This document shows, piece after piece, positions 63,878 to 64,000 of a stretch of 64,000 bases of DNA. Source of the DNA: Paragordius varius (taxonomy: Eukaryota; Nematomorpha). The notes under the pieces were generated by a model. The model saw only the letters and a program-made list of their open reading frames with translations. It was not told the origin of the DNA and ran no database searches. The stretch is from NCBI GenBank assembly GCA_964247055.1, contig OZ176053.1, forward strand, positions 13,206,001 to 13,270,000, in the 5' to 3' direction. A program made the translations under genes and the position numbers. Position 1 is the stretch's first letter; each line of letters opens with the position of its first letter.

Positions 63878-64000
63878 AACTTGAGTAATCATGCGACTAG
63901 TTTTATACATTAATTTTTAAAGTATTGTTGTAAAAATCGGATATGAAAGAGTTTGCCAAACTATCTCTATATTTATATGTAGTCCTACTAAGAGAATGTA
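63878..64000 (+). repeat. Partial F monomer cut by the window end
   Basis: It begins 'aacttgagtaatcat' and runs to 'ctaagagaatgta'. The array continues past the window. Confidence 0.93.

Larger units (their letters stand above)
1..64000 (+). repeat. AT-rich ~178/191-bp tandem satellite array filling the window
   Basis: Recurring landmarks in every monomer are, in order, 'aacttgag', 'gcgac', 'cattaattt', 'atcggatatg', 'gtttgtcaaac', 'gatgtag', 'ctaagagaatg', 'tataaaa', 'gttcacc', 'accaatatccgat' and 'aaggacaaag'. Their spacing is about 177-179 or 190-192 bp from end to end. No monomer is inverted, and I saw no interruption by a transposon, gene or unique sequence. The copy number is about 350 at a mean of about 183 bp. 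The array continues beyond both window ends. The pattern is typical of centromeric or pericentromeric satellite DNA (known for the class), but a centromere role here is inference. The satellite family and species are not identified. Confidence 0.98.

Noticed and set aside
1-64000. Possible CRISPR array
   Set aside because: Repeats are about 180 bp and contiguous with no unique spacers. The variation is within the repeat itself, as in satellite DNA.
1-64000. Human alpha satellite or Arabidopsis 178-bp centromere repeat, from similar unit length
   Set aside because: Motifs in the unit do not resemble either family as I know them. The similarity is in length only.
1-64000. LTR or DNA transposon remnants
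   Set aside because: No long terminal repeats, polypurine tract with adjacent LTR, coding domains or target-site duplications were seen. All sequence aligns to the monomer.

Overview
The whole 64 kb window is one uninterrupted, head-to-tail satellite DNA array. I found no gene, RNA gene, transposon or other unique sequence in it, and both window ends fall inside the array. Every monomer reads in the same direction. The unit is AT-rich (about 28% G+C by hand count on a typical monomer) and about 180 bp long, so the window holds roughly 350 monomers. Monomers come in two main length classes: short (about 177-179 bp) and long (about 190-192 bp). The long class carries an extra 13 bp from an internal tandem duplication near its start.

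This is eukaryotic DNA. Unit length, AT-richness, unbroken tandem organisation and multi-tier higher-order repeats (HORs) fit a centromeric or pericentromeric satellite, as found in many plants and animals. I do not recognise the monomer as a named family and cannot assign a species. It does not look like human alpha satellite, has no match to the CENP-B box core, and does not resemble the Arabidopsis 178-bp repeat as far as I can recall.

Positions refer to a phase in which each monomer starts at its 'aacttgag' motif (start of the window = monomer 1). I use these labels. F: short, begins 'aacttgagtaatcat'. B: begins 'aacttgaatatt', with 'gtatagttg'. C: long, begins 'aacgtgag' or 'aacttgag' followed by 'gatacgatttattg'. 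D: 'gtttaacac' with 'ctaatatttg'. E: 'gttgtacaatcgg' with a CGGGG end. G: long, 'tagtttagc' or 'cttgc'. G': long, ends 'aaggattaag'. H: long, 'gtaataatcgg'. K: short, with 'ggatatggaaag'. L: other long monomers. S: other short monomers.

Layout. 0.4-5.9 kb: a 2,741-bp 15-monomer unit in two tandem copies, itself containing a 1,459-bp 8-monomer repeat. 6.0-11.5 kb: mosaic that recurs elsewhere in the array. 11.5-15.9 kb: a 2,201-bp 12-monomer unit in two copies. 16-25.8 kb: mixed 6-, 7- and 8-monomer units, including canonical 1,284-bp F-G'-H-B-C-D-E heptamers. 25.8-31.3 kb: a second, different 1,284-bp heptamer in four units, one expanded to 1,653 bp by a B-C dimer. 32.9-41.1 kb: a 4,584-bp segmental duplication. 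40.7-54.3 kb: nearly free of F monomers and built from 1,666-, 916- and 1,830-bp units. 54.3-64 kb: 1,462/1,472-bp octamers, a 1,120-bp hexamer, a 369-bp dimer, and 928/1,284-bp units in which F returns.

The most informative features are chimeric monomers at HOR junctions. They let individual unequal crossovers be mapped to intervals of tens of base pairs. Each monomer also carries three dyad elements: a 13-bp inverted-repeat pair, a 10-bp palindrome and a 13-bp odd palindrome. The 10-bp palindrome is lost at specific HOR positions.
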